A stretch of 64,000 nt of DNA from Vigna angularis (Eukaryota > Streptophyta > Magnoliopsida > Fabales > Fabaceae): assembly GCF_016808095.1 (NCBI RefSeq), contig NC_068971.1:29533631-29597630 (forward strand). Direction: 5' to 3'. Below, one piece after another: positions 44,445 to 55,722 of this stretch. The notes under the pieces were generated by a model that worked only from the letters and a program-made list of their open reading frames with translations, was not told the DNA's origin and searched no databases. The first letter of the stretch is position 1. Every line of letters starts with the position of its first letter. The translations under genes and the position numbers were made by a program.

Positions 44445-46823
44445 TGTTGATAGGCGGAGCTATATCTAGCAAAACTCATCTCACATATCTGTTTGTGATG
44501 ATGAACAAAAGAAATGTTTTATAGTTTCTTGCACAACAAATGGCAAAACAATTGCTTGATCTTTATTGTGTTTATGCTTGAAATGATTGATATATGAATT
44601 CATTTTCTGGAAATGAATAAATTATTTAAACACATTGAACTTTGTATATTTGGAAGAAATAATTAATTAAACTGTTTATATAATTTGTTAAATTTCATCA
44701 TATTTCACCCTGGGGCAAAAATTTGTTTATTAATTGATTACATTAGTTGTATAATTGATCGAGGCCATATCCGAATCAAATTAATATGTAATTAAAGTAT
44801 AATTTAAACTAGGAAGTGAATCCTAGATCGTTTCTCAAGGACTAAATGTGGTTCAGTCAATAGGTCGAACACTTGGTGGGGGGTTTTGTGGACAATTTTA
44901 TGGATGCAAAAGAAACAACTAAAACACGAATTCAACACAGATTAGAAAACCGTTGGCAATTAACTCAAATGCAATGTTCCAATCACAAATTATCATCAAT
45001 CACTCACTATTCTAACCCCTAATCCAACACTGGCTAATCAAATAAGCGAAGACTAACCATGTTTTCATATTTGCAAACTAAGCGAATGCAATGCACAAGT
45101 TCAATCAATTGTGCAGCATACAGTCCAATCAACTAAGCGAAGATTTAACACCAATTAGGCAACTAAGCGTATACCCAATCGCAAGCACAAAACATATTGA
45201 ATGTTGAGCCAAATCAAAGCATCAAAAACACACTTCCAACTTAGAAATCTCATGGAAACAATGCAATTTTTCTAATGACCAACCAAGCACACTTAAGCTA
45301 ACATTAAAACGAAATTAACACAACCAAACAGAATTGAAAACATTGAAGTAAATGTGGAAATAAAAACTGGAGCGAAAATGAGTTATAAGTCAAATGGTAC
45401 AAATTAGTAAGGTCGAACGGTACTAACAATGAAGCTGAACGGTCCTAACAGTGAAGTGTGTTAGGAACCGAACGGTACTAATAGCAAGGTGTGTTAGAAT
45501 CTGAACAGTATTACAGTTATCAGCAAGGGAAACAAAAATAAGAAAGAGAATAGAAACGAGAATGGAAAACTAAATTGGAATTAATTTGAAAACGAGTTCA
45601 TATAGAAGATAGACGAACAGTATTACACCAATAAAACGAACAAGAACAAGTCGAACAGTACTAACAGTGAAGACTATTCGAAGCCTAACGGTATTATAGT
45701 CAATGCAGCAAAAGGAAAAACGTGCAGAATCAAAAGGCAATCAAAATCAAAACGCAACTGAACTGGAACAAAATTGCAAAGCTAGAACGAAAATGGAGTG
45801 CGAAAGTAAAGCAAGAAACGAAACTGGAATCTAAAATGAAAGCAAGAAATGAAATTGAAATTGCAATTAAAAACATAAATCATTCATTACAAGGAAAAGG
45901 AAAGAGAACAAAACCTAAGGGGGGAAAGAAGAAAACGCCCAATGCTCCCCAAAACCTAAGAAGAAAAACGTGAATGAGGGAGAGCGGAAAAAGTGAAATC
46001 TGATTTGGGGTTTATAGACACCAAATTACAATTATGCCCTTCTAATGGGTTTCTACAAAATATGCACAAAAATGGGCCCAAAACTAAACTAAAAACGAAA
46101 ATAAAACAAATGGTGATGTGGAACTCTGAAAATAACGTGCCATCACTCTTGTTGTCCCAAAATATGTTTCCAAAATTGCCCTACAATTAATAATTTGAAT
46201 AATTAAGACCAAGTAATTCAAATTAATTAAAATAAGAATTCTTAGTCAAATTAGGCCCAAATAGTGAAAATGAGACAATAATGGAGAATTAAACACAATT
46301 CACTAATACAATATTTGCACTTCAGGTGTATTCTTTAAGGATCAATGTCTTCATTACAATCAAGAGGATTGTGTTCCTGTTGTTGTGATCCAGGAGGAAA
46401 ACATGTGTGTTTGCATTGAGAGTTGGGATTGCTCTCAAGGTGTACAGAAAATTGGGATTACTTTTTGGGTTTGTTAGATTGTGAGGTAATTCACATATTG
46501 TATTGTAAGTGATACTGAGTTGGGGAAGGAGATTACATTGAGAGGGGATATCTTTGTATTCTTGCTTGTATAACTCTATCATTATAGTGGTTCCCTTCAA
46601 CTAAGGTTGTTGAAGGAAGACTAGATGTAGGCTTAGCCACACTAGTATAAATCTTTGTTTTCATCTTTCTATCCTTTCTGTTTTATTGTTGTTCATATAC
46701 TTGTCATATTGATTTCAACAAAACTCAAAGATTTTGCAAAGCTTTTAGAAAGAACAATTTTTAAAAACAAAATTCAATTCACCCCCCCTCTTGGTTGAGA
46801 TATAAACCATTACTATTTCTACA
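44445..46823 (+). repeat. Element H 5' LTR (type-3b), interrupted
   Basis: Starts TGTTGATAGGCGGAGC and ends ATTTCTACA before the primer site. Real LTR sequence is 44445-44762 and 46317-46823; the part between is fragment R. Compared with the 3' LTR, the section equivalent to 63170-63680 is missing around R. Confidence 0.78.
44763..46316 (-). repeat. Fragment R: type-1 LTR, truncated at both ends
   Basis: Minus-strand type-1 LTR sequence with the cctaggagtcac-like phrase (44815), the ccgaacggt motif cluster at 45410-45690 and the cctaaacctaagg block. It lacks its terminal ~20 bp at 44763 and ~50 bp at 46316, and there is no target duplication; host LTR sequence was also lost. The 83-codon frame 45722-45973 is adenine-rich LTR, not a gene. 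Confidence 0.7.
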
Positions 46824-46825
46824 AT

Positions 46826-46841
46826 TGGCACCAGAGGTGGG
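46826..46841 (+). other. Primer binding site of element H, Met-tRNA-like
   Basis: TGGCACCAGAGGTGGG, two bases after the LTR end. It resembles the TGGTATCAGAGC initiator-Met site common in copia elements, with changes. Confidence 0.65.
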
Positions 46842-46905
46842 AATTCGAATCTTACTCAAATTTTAATCAGTTATGTTTTCCGTATAATCGATTAATTAGT
46901 TCCTG

Positions 46906-48032
46906 ATGACCAGTATATCTCAAACTTTTGGAGAAGGGATATATAAAACAGACCACCACTGTTTGCAATTGAGAATTACCCTTTTTGGAAAATCAGAATG
47001 AAGATTTTCTTAGAGTTAGTAGACAAGGGTGTTTGGGATGCAGTGATTAATGCTCCCTTTGAACCATCAAAAATGGAAAATGGTAAGATACCAGTCAATA
47101 ACTTTTCTGAGTGGACTTTAGATGAAAGCAGGAGAGCGCATTGTGATGTTAAAGCAAATAATATCATCTCCTCTCCACTCATAATCGACGAGTTCTATAG
47201 AATCTCTACTTGCACAACAGCTAAAGACATGTGGGATGTTCTTGAGGTGACTTATGAAGGAACTGAGGAAGTAAAGAGATCCAGAAATAATTCACTCATC
47301 CAGGAGTATGAAATGTTCATGATGAAGGCTGGTGAAAGAATCTATGATGTCCAAAAATGGTTCACACACATAGTCAACCACCTTCTTACACTTGGAAAGA
47401 CTTTTGAAAAAGAAGAGATTAACATTAAGATTTTGAAATGTCTCAATAGAAGCTGGCAATCGAAAGTCACAGCAATCACAGAATCTTGAGATTTAACATC
47501 AAAGAATATGGCTACTTTGTTTGGAAACCTAAGAGAGCATGAGCTTGAACTGGGTAGATTCGGGGAAGAGGAAGAAAGTGAGCAGAAACACACAATAGCC
47601 CTCAAGACTGCAAGTAAAACTGCCTCAAGAAAGAATGTTGAGGAACCATATTCAGATTCTGAAAAGCCAGAACTAGAAGCGATGAATATGATGGTAAAAC
47701 GATTTTCAAAATTTATGAAATCTAGAAAATCTGGTTTTGATTTTGCAAGAAATCCTAGAGGAAATAAAAGAAGAAGCAAAGCTTTTGTTCCTACATGCCA
47801 TGAGTGTGGAAAAGAAGGTCAAATAAATCCTGACTGTCCGGTCTTGAAGATGAAACAAAAGTTTGATGACAAAACCAACCAAGACAATAACAAGAACAGA
47901 CAAAGGAAAGCATATATTGCTTGGGAGGACAGTGATTCTAACCGTTCTTCAAGTGATGATGAAAGCTTACAAGAGGAAACAAATCTTTTCTTGATGACTG
48001 GCTCAGTATGCTCTGAAAGCAATGATGACTAG
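46906..48032 (+). pseudogene. Element H gag (copia/SIRE-like)
   Basis: ATG 46906 opens a frame that shifts by one base near 46940; the main frame then gives PFWKIRMKIFLELVDKGVWD (family start of the copia gag polyprotein domain), CTTAKDMWDVLEVTYEGTEE and YDVQKWFTHIVNHLLTLGKT. A TGA at 47487 sits where Arg is likely (CGA to TGA) and the same frame continues from 47508 with LFGNLREHELELGRFGEEEE. The knuckle CHECGKEGQINPDC (about 47796-47837) has Gln in place of the zinc-binding His. An acidic serine-rich tail follows and ends NDD at 48032. Gag assembles the particle. One frameshift, one stop and a lost zinc ligand make this copy inactive. Confidence 0.83.
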
Positions 48033-48044
48033 AGATTGAAGAAG

Positions 48045-48429
48045 GTAATTCCTCATAAGTTTGTCAATTTGGGGTTCTTTAGAAGAGAAGGATTTATCTT
48101 TTAGGATTGGATGGAACGAAAAGGATTGAAAACTTTTGTAAAAATGGTTGACCCGTGGTACCCAAACCTTGTGAGGGTCTTCTATTCCAACTTAGAGATT
48201 ACTGATAGGACTATTTGTTATAAAGTAAAGGGAATCAATATCAAGTTGACAGAGGAGGTCTGAACCTCCATTAATTGTTGGATTCCACCCCGAGGTTGCG
48301 AAAAATCATATAAGGATTAAAGGTCTTCACAAATTTGTAGTGTATCCAGACTATCTCAGAGATCCAAATTAGCCAAGAGACCACTCTCTCTATAGAACAT
48401 GCGACATGAAGAGAAATGATCGTCTCTGC
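48045..48429 (+). pseudogene. Element H env-like ORF, N-terminal fragment
   Basis: Directly after gag, with no pol between. Segments: IPHKFVNLGFFRREGF, DWMERKGLKTFVKMVDPWYP, NLVRVFYSNLEITDRTICYK and VKGINIKLTEEV. The W/Y-PxLVxxFYxN-to-VKG-xx-I pattern parallels VVKEFYTNA to VRGKIIQ in G's env-like ORF and points to the same broad family (putative plant transposon protein). Stops near 48102 and 48260 break the frame. Element D cuts it at 48430. Function unknown. Confidence 0.6.
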
Positions 48430-49688
48430 TGTTAACACTTCGGCAAGTGTACCGAATCGTATCAAGTAATAATAAATGGTAAGACCAAGTATCATTTCCC
48501 AAGAGACTCAAGGCCTAAACAGTGTTGTGATTTCTTGATTAAATAAGACTTGTAAACGAAATTGTTGTGTTTATATTACGGAAAATAAACATGAATGCAA
48601 GTGTTGATCAATTGGATTGAAAGATGCAAAAGTGACTGATGTAAATATGGAATGATTATGTTGTTGGAGTTTCTGACTTATCCTATCCACTCTCATGTAT
48701 TTATGAATTCATCTTTCTTCATTAATGTTAATGCCACTTTCTAATTTACCTTAAACCCGATGTCTCGGTCAAGAAAGCCTAATCCTAATTACTAGTTCAC
48801 AATGTCTTGTCTCCCTAGCAATTAGTCATGCATTACATTTTCACAAAAGCTTAAAGGCAACCGATCCTCCTACTCGACAAAATCAATTATCATGCTATCA
48901 ATGAGTTAAACAAAGCAAGCATAGAGTATAGAGGAAAAACCCTAACAATTAATGAAGTAAAGAATATATAATCAAGAAACAATTCAATACATGAGAGTTT
49001 CAAAGGACTACATCGTTTCCCCAACAACAATGGAGGTTTAGTTCACCATAGACATGGTGAAACTAGATTAAAATAATGAAAAGAATGAAAGATAGAACCC
49101 TAAAAGTTGATGATCGGAGCTTCCGCATCCAAAATTCGCCTCCGAGGGATGAAAGGAGTGTAATTTCGCCTCTTTTTGTCAAAGATATCAATCCTAGGTT
49201 GACTAAACCCTTATATAGTTTATTAAAAATACAGAAAATTGGCCCAAGCCCAATTAACTAGTGCTCAGCAGTAAGTGCGCCACTCAGAATGACGCTCAGC
49301 GATGACGCTAAAGCGTGAAACAGTGGTTTTTCACCTCTAAATTGGCGCTTAGTGCAACTTTTTCTGCACTCTGGTTGACTTTTCTGCACTCTGGTTGATT
49401 AGTTGACTTTTCTACATTCTTGTTGACTTTTCTGCACTCTGGTTGATTTTTCTGCATTCTGGTTAACTTTTCTGCATTCCAACCATTCGGTACTTTAACT
49501 CTTCTTTCAAATCATTCCAATAGCCTACAAAATCAAGGGAATCTAGCACAAAACCATTAAATTCACCTTCAACTCTCTTATTCACAAAACTAAAGCAAAA
49601 ACATTAGTTAAAGCAAGTTTCTAAGTCAAAAAGGGTTGATTTATTATCAAAATTAAGTATAAAAATAACGGTATTTCAACCGTTATCA
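48430..49688 (-). repeat. Element D 3' LTR (type-2, ends TTAACA)
   Basis: Minus-strand start TGATAACGGTTGAAATACCG at 49688; end CCGAAGTGTTAACA at 48430. It lacks the internal primer-site-like segment of type 2b, having the ttaaca end directly after the cttgccga phrase. Confidence 0.83.
49371..49480. promoter_or_regulatory. W-box-like tandem array in element D LTR
   Basis: About six ~20-bp units of ctggttgacttttctgcatt. TTGACT is intact at 49375, 49403 and 49423 and decayed (ttgatt, ttaact) in the others. WRKY factors are known to bind TTGAC[C/T]. Confidence 0.55.
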
Positions 49689-50953
49689 CAACCCCAAACT
49701 TAGAACTTTGCTTGTCTTCAAGCAAACAAGATGTAACTCAATCTTCCACCAACCAATGCAATGGCTCAACACATTCAAAAACTCTTTCTTCTAAGACAAG
49801 TAATTACTCAATTCAGCTCATCATATAGAATTCAATCAAGATGTGCACATGCTTTGATTAATAATCACTCATCATGATGTTCACATAATCACGTAATATC
49901 CCACAGATGTTATCTTCATGAATGATCAATTAACCAAGCACAGATGTAATCATGTATTCATGGAACTCTTCCTCACTAGACAAAGTGTTTCACTCAATCA
50001 CACAGGTGTATATAGAGGCCACTCTTTCACTCTACTATCTGAATGTCACATAGAACAAAATTGCCTTTCATTTACCACAATCAATCATACCGACAGACAA
50101 GTATCATCACAAGGACTTTCTATGGCTTGTAACGTAGTTGGGTTAAGAAGAAAATTGGTTTTTTTGGATCACAAAATCCTTGAGTTAAGAGAGTCATTCC
50201 CAACTTTCCCCTTTTTGCATTGAGCTTTTCTTTCTTTGCATTCTATTTTCTTTTCTCTTTTTCATACTTGCTCAACACTTAGCTCAATGCTTTTCATTAC
50301 TTTCCTTTTCAATTCTCCCAACAACCCCAAACTTAGACCTTTATCAATACCACACAATGATTCTCAACTTAACTCAAGGTAAATATTTTCACAAAGGATC
50401 TGTTTAAGGCTTGAGGTTCAAAAAAGGTAGAACACTTCATGCTTTTTTTCATTTGGGTACAAATCATTCATTGGCTAAGAAAAAGGGTAATCAAAAATGG
50501 CCTTGATCATGTGACACAAGTAAGCAAGTAGTTCAATCATAGAAACTTGGGCAAAATCATTCATGCTTTCAAAAGAATAACAATCATTCAAACAAATACT
50601 CTGGAGTTCAAAACCTCACACAAGTTAATTCATGTTCCACATACATCGAATACACATCCTGCTTAGCATCATAACCACAATCATAACATCATGCATCTAT
50701 TCACAAGTTTGTGAACAATCACCTGTATATCAGGCACCCTGTGCAACATCTCAACATCAATCAATATCAAAGCATCATCAAGCAATACTCATCATGGAAA
50801 AGTCAATATCAAACCATCACATCAGATAAAATTTCAGACTGAGTGCATCACAAAACAAAAGCGAATATAGTTCAATAATACAAAACAAAAGATAAGAAAA
50901 ATCCTGCTCTAATGCTGATAGCATCCATCAGTAGATGTTATCTCAACTCCTCA
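49689..50953 (-). other. Element D 3' UTR
   Basis: No coding signal. Directly before the LTR (minus sense) is aagtttggggttg, and further upstream the cttgaagacaagcaaag phrase seen in E at 55690-55708. A single catctactgatggatgc unit is at 50925-50942 (-). Confidence 0.6.
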
Positions 50954-51204
50954 CTAGCTCATGCTATCATCAAAGTCTTCCTCCTCTCCTTCTTCAGCAT
51001 CTTCAAAATCATCATCCTCCATAGTTGGAGCTTCAACTTCTCCAGCTTTATTGGCCTATGCCTGCTCCTCTGGCCATGCTATCTTGGATAATGAGTAAGT
51101 GTTGCTCATGTCTTACGGGAAAGGAACTTATTAGAATAAGGACGTTCTGGTTCCTTCCTCTTGGCTCCCACAGTCTTGATTCTCTTACCTGATGAGGAGG
51201 CCAT
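50954..51204 (-). pseudogene. Element D env-like ORF, internally deleted
   Basis: Minus-strand ATG at 51204 gives MASSSGKRIKTVGAKRKEPE, very close to G's N-terminus. After RKH/EQHLLIIQD a one-base insertion shifts the frame, and the core of the family is deleted: the sequence passes within about 20 codons to an acidic tail (EAPTMEDDDFEDAEEGEEED) that ends at the TAG 50954-50956. Only the two ends of the ORF remain. An intron-like gatgcagg precedes the ATG. Confidence 0.65.
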
Positions 51205-52325
51205 CCCTGCATCAAATACAATTCACAAAACCACAAGAAATATTGTTAAGCATTAGTAAACCACAAACAACTTCCTAACACTCTTCCTATCATCGCTGAG
51301 GGCAGAACAGGAGCCCTTAGCGTCACCTGTGCAAAGAAACAGCAAGAAAGCACACAAGTCATGCTTCTGTAGAAATCATGCTCAACGGTAACGGGTGCTG
51401 AGTGGCGATCAGTATTTTTTTGCATAATGGCTCTACCTAGCCTCTAATCTCCACCCACATGCATTTTTCCTAGTTCCAAACCTTAAGCATGCAATTTAAT
51501 CAGTCCAATTTCAATCAATCATGCAAAAACATCAAAATCCCTCAAGAATCATGCTTTCAAAACCCTAGAATGTAAAATGCATGTACTTACTTGGGTGGAG
51601 ATGCTTAATGAGTGAAGAATGATCTATGAATGTGAGGAAATCAACCCCTAACAACAGTGCTCTCACAAAACCCCAAATTTGGATGGAAGCTTGATGTAAA
51701 AATGGGTGGAGAAAGGGTTTTTGTGAAAAGGGATGAAGGGAAAAGTGGAGAGAATCCTGTGGAGAGTGCTTGAGAGCGCATGGGAAGAATGGAGGCTGAA
51801 AGTGGCGACCTAGACGCACCCTAGGGTTAGAACAATACCTAATGGGCCAAACCCCACTGAGCCAACTTTTTTTAAAAACCCAAACCGAAAATTTGCAGCG
51901 TTCGCGCTCAGTGGAAGCTAGCGCTGAGCGGAAGGCGCGATACCCAATCTCCTTCTTCCTAGCTTGCCCTAAGCGCCCCTCTCAACTTCAACTCTTAATT
52001 TTTCGAATCTCATATATTTTCCACTCACTCCATACACTCTCACTTAATCAATACACATAGTCTTTCACACCACTCAAACATTCAACAATCAATCTCTATA
52101 ATGCATCTAGAACAAAACCAAAACAAACAAACAAACACAAATTCAATCAACTGGATTACCTCCCAAGTAGTGCTTGTTTAACGTCACGAGCCTGACCCAA
52201 AATCTTCCAACACCCATCAGTAAGTGTCTAATAGCATAGTATCCTTTAGTAGATACTCAATCACCTAGCATCCATCAGTAGATGTTGTGCTGTAACAAAC
52301 TCATTACCAAAACAAAACAAAATAA
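51205..52325 (-). other. Element D leader of env-like ORF and post-pol region
   Basis: Reverse-strand match to G at 18250-18290 and 19651-20772: ggaggtaatccag phrase at 52150, single catctactgatggatgc units near 52270, gcgctcagtgg-like motifs at 51900-51930 and the pyrimidine tract at 51690-51790. E is inserted at 52325/52326. Confidence 0.6.
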
Positions 52326-53596
52326 TGATAACGGTTGAAAAACCATTATTTTTATACTTAATTTTGATATTAAAAACACTCTTTTTGACTTAAAAGCTTG
52401 CTTTAACCCTTTTTGACTTACAAGCTTAAAGGTGAATTTAATGGTTTTGTGCTAGATTCCCTTGATTTTGTAGGCTATTGGAATGATTTGAAAGAAGAGT
52501 TAAAGTACCGAATGGTTGGAATGCAGAAAAGTCAACCAAAATGCAGAAAAGTCAACAAGTCAACAAGAATGTAGAAAAGTCAACCAGAGTGCAGAAAAAG
52601 TTGTGTTAAGAACCAAAGTTGCGCTGAGCGCCGCCGACGTGGGCTTGAACCTGTTTTCTATTATTTTTATGGGCTTGGACCTGTATTCTTATATTTTTAT
52701 GTTTTATTTATGGACTTGCACGTCCTAGGGATTATATCTTTTGATGGCTTGAGCACAGAAACACACTTTTCACCCCTAGGGGGTAGATTTGGAGATGGTA
52801 ATGGCTCTCCTCTTCTCTTTCTAGGGTTTTTCTATCTCTTTCATTCTTTCATTCCATTGTTCATCAAGTTCTCCATGACGATGGAGAACTAAACCTTATT
52901 TGTTGGTGGGAAAGATGTAACCTCTTAAACTGTCATGTATTGAATTGATTCTTGACTTCATTAATTGTTACGGTTTTTCCTCTTTACTCTATGCATGCTT
53001 TGTTTAACTCATTCAATTGCATGATCATTGATTTTGTTGATATGGACACATACGGGGAAATCTAGAACTGGGAAAATTCTCCCGAAAGCAATATTACCTA
53101 GACATAGGAATAGGATGATCGGTTGCCTTTAAGCTTCTGTGCGAATGTAATGCATGATTAATTGCTAGGGAGACAAGACATTGTGAAATAATAATTAGGA
53201 GTAGGCTTTCTTCACCGAGACATCCTGTTTAAGGAAAATTAGAAAGTGGCATTAACATTAATGAAGAAGATGAATTCATATATGCATGAGAGTAAATTAG
53301 GTGAAATCTAAACCTAACAATGATATCAACAACTTCATCTATTCCTTCTTGTGTTTAGCCTCAATTGATCAAATTGCATTCATGTTTATTTTATTGCATT
53401 TGCATTCAAAAACCCCAAAATTTGTTCTTTAGAGTCTTAATTAGTTGAGTAATCACATAATTGTTTAGTGTCGTAAGTCTCTTGGGAAACGATACTTAGT
53501 CTTATCATTTATTATTACTTGATACGATTCGGTACACTTGCCGAGGTCTTAACAAGTTTTTGACTCTGTTTTCGGGGATTAAAAATTTGTTTATCA
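52326..53596 (+). repeat. Element E 5' LTR (type-2b)
   Basis: TGATAACGGTTGAAAAACC to ATTTGTTTATCA. It carries a W-box-like array at 52521-52590 and, near its end, the internal primer-site-like gactctgttttcgggg (53561-53576). A short tract at 52400-52430 differs from the 3' LTR as if duplicated from nearby. Confidence 0.9.
52521..52590. promoter_or_regulatory. W-box-like array in element E 5' LTR
   Basis: AGTCAA (complement TTGACT) at 52530, 52550, 52558 and 52578 in units of atgcagaaaagtcaacc. The 3' LTR has the same array at 55963, 55983, 56003 and 56011. Confidence 0.55.
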
Positions 53597-53602
53597 AGTT
53601 TT

Positions 53603-53620
53603 TGGTGTCGTTGTTGGGAC
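53603..53620 (+). other. Primer binding site of element E (tRNA-Asp, degenerate)
   Basis: TGGTGTCGTTGTTGGGAC; it matches the tRNA-Asp complement with transitions and a missing G. Confidence 0.75.
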
Positions 53621-53654
53621 TCGCGCTATAACTATTCTATTTATGTGATTCTTA

Positions 53655-54100
53655 ACCGATTAGACTTTTTATCTTTTTACTTTTTTTCATCTTTTTATTT
53701 TTTTTATCTTTCTATCTTTTTGTCTTTTATCTTTTTCTCTTTTTACCTTTTTCTCTTTTTATCTTTTTATCTTTTTACCTTTTTACCTTTTTTTCTTTAT
53801 ATCTTTTTACCTTTTTAATTTTATTTTTTTATTTTTATCCTTCTATCTTTTTATCTTTCTATATTTCTATCTTTCCATCTTTCTATCTTTTTATTTTTTT
53901 TTCTTTCTATCCTTCTATCTTTCTATCTTTTTATTTTGTTTCTTTCTATCTTTGTATCTTTTTATCTTTTTATCTTTCTATCTTTCTATCTTTCTATCTT
54001 TTTATCTTTTTATCTTTCTATTGTTCTATCTTTCTATCTTTTTATCTTTTTCTCTTTTTATCTTTCTATCTCTTCATTTTTTTATCTTTTTAACTTTTTT
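53655..54100 (+). repeat. Pyrimidine-rich microsatellite in element E leader
   Basis: About 450 bp of imperfect cttttta/tctttcta repeats on the plus strand with almost no purines other than A. D has a ~50-bp version at 57985-58035 (-) in the same place, so it has expanded in E. Confidence 0.85.
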
Positions 54101-54198
54101 ATTTGTTTGTGCTAATTGGGTGCTCTAGTGTAGTGTTCTTTAGTGTTTGCAGGATAAAATTCGAAAATTTGTACTAGGAGCACAAGATCAGCAAGAGA

Positions 54199-54650
54199 AG
54201 AAGGAGGAAAGCATCTACTGAGGGATGCTAAGAGGACTCAGATGACAACATCCACTGATGGATGCTGCTATGATGAGGGTGATGAATGATAGCGTCTACT
54301 AATGGATGTTATGTGATTAAGCATCTACTGATGGATGCTACTGATGGCATCTACTGATGGATGCCAATGAAGATGAGAAAGATCAACATCTACTAATGGA
54401 TGCTGATGAGAAAGATTTACATCTACTGATGGATGCCCTGTGATTAGACATCTACTGATGGATGTTACTGAAAGCATCTACTGATGAATGCTATGATGAT
54501 GAAGATTCAGATGAGAGAGCAACTACTGATGGATGCTACTGAGAGCATCTACTGATGGATGCTACTGAGAGCATCTACTGATGGATGCTATGCTACTAGA
54601 CATCTACTGATGGATGTTACTAACAACATCTACTAATGGATGCTGCTGGA
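54199..54650 (+). repeat. Minisatellite of 14 GCATCTACTGATGGATGC-type units
   Basis: Fourteen recognisable copies of catctactgatggatg, spaced by 6-40 bp of gatgag/tactgaga filler. The unit begins GCATC and ends GATGC, so each can pair with itself. Single or double copies are present in the same structural position in G (18247) and D (50930, 52270). Confidence 0.9.
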
Positions 54651-55722
54651 TCAGGATTTTTATGTTTTTGCTTTATTTTATTTGAATTTTGTTTTATTTT
54701 TATTTTTGCTTATGTACTTGGTTTAATGAATTGTGTGCAATGGTTTGGTATGATGTGATAAACTATTGTTTGTGATGAGTAATATTCTTGTGTTTGCTCT
54801 ATTGTTCTATGATGCATGTTGAGTTAATGATTGTTGAGGCTTTTTAAGCATAGATGGTGGTTGCTCATATTGTTAAAAACAGAGGCATGATTTCAATTGT
54901 GATTAATATGCTGGGCATGATGTTTATCAAATTGTGGAACTTGAGTTAACCTGTGAGAGATTAGGCTACAAAGTTTTTGATTGATTGAATGATTATTACT
55001 TTGGAAGCATGATTGATTTTGCCTAATTTTCTATGATTGAACTACTTGCTTGCTTGTTACAAATGATCAAGGCCATGTTTTTCTTCTCCCTTAGAGCCAA
55101 TGTTTATAGGTGAACCCAATAAAGATCAATGTTTTCTCTAACCTTTGCACCTTGAGCCTAAATTTGAAAAGTGGAAAAACCCTTTTTGAAATCCTTACCT
55201 TGAGTTAAGTAGAGTATGTTTTTGTGGTAATGGAGAATGGTTCAAGTTTGGGGTGGTGAGAAACCGAAAAGAACTTTGTGAAATTCATTAAAAAGCATTG
55301 GGCAAAAGAAAAAAGTAAAAGAGAAGAAAAGAAAGAAAAGAAAATGTTGATCTCAATGAAAGGAAAGTTTGGAATAAGTTGAAGATTTGGTTTCTCACAT
55401 AAAAGGAGAACGAGAGTTAATTGTTAATATGAATGAATGAATTGTGCACTCTCTTAACTCAAGGAATTTTGTTGTCTAGAAAAACCAATTTTCTTCTTAG
55501 CCCAGCCTCAATACAAGCCTTGAAAAGTCTTATGGTGATAACTTGCTTGTGAGTGTGTTTGATATATCTTGATTAATCTTTCTATGATGAGCATTCATGA
55601 GTGATTTACTTGTCCTAAGAGAAAAATGTTTTTTGGTGTGCTAGACCATTGTAGTTGGACTATGTTATTTAAGCCAAGTTACATTTTGCTTGAGGACAAG
55701 CAAAGTTTCAAGTTTTTGGTTG
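54651..55722 (+). other. Element E 3' UTR
   Basis: Matches D's 3' UTR (49689-50930 reversed) in order, ending cttgaggacaagcaaag and gtttttggttg before the LTR. Purine-rich run at 55290-55345. No gene. Confidence 0.7.

Noticed and set aside
44186..44479. 97-codon minus-strand frame
   Set aside because: Runs across the boundary into the H LTR and resembles no family I know.
45722..45973. Lysine-rich 83-codon frame
   Set aside because: Adenine-rich minus-strand LTR sequence (fragment R).
54199..54650. CRISPR-like regular repeat array
   Set aside because: Plant nuclear retrotransposon context, irregular spacers made of related filler, no cas genes.
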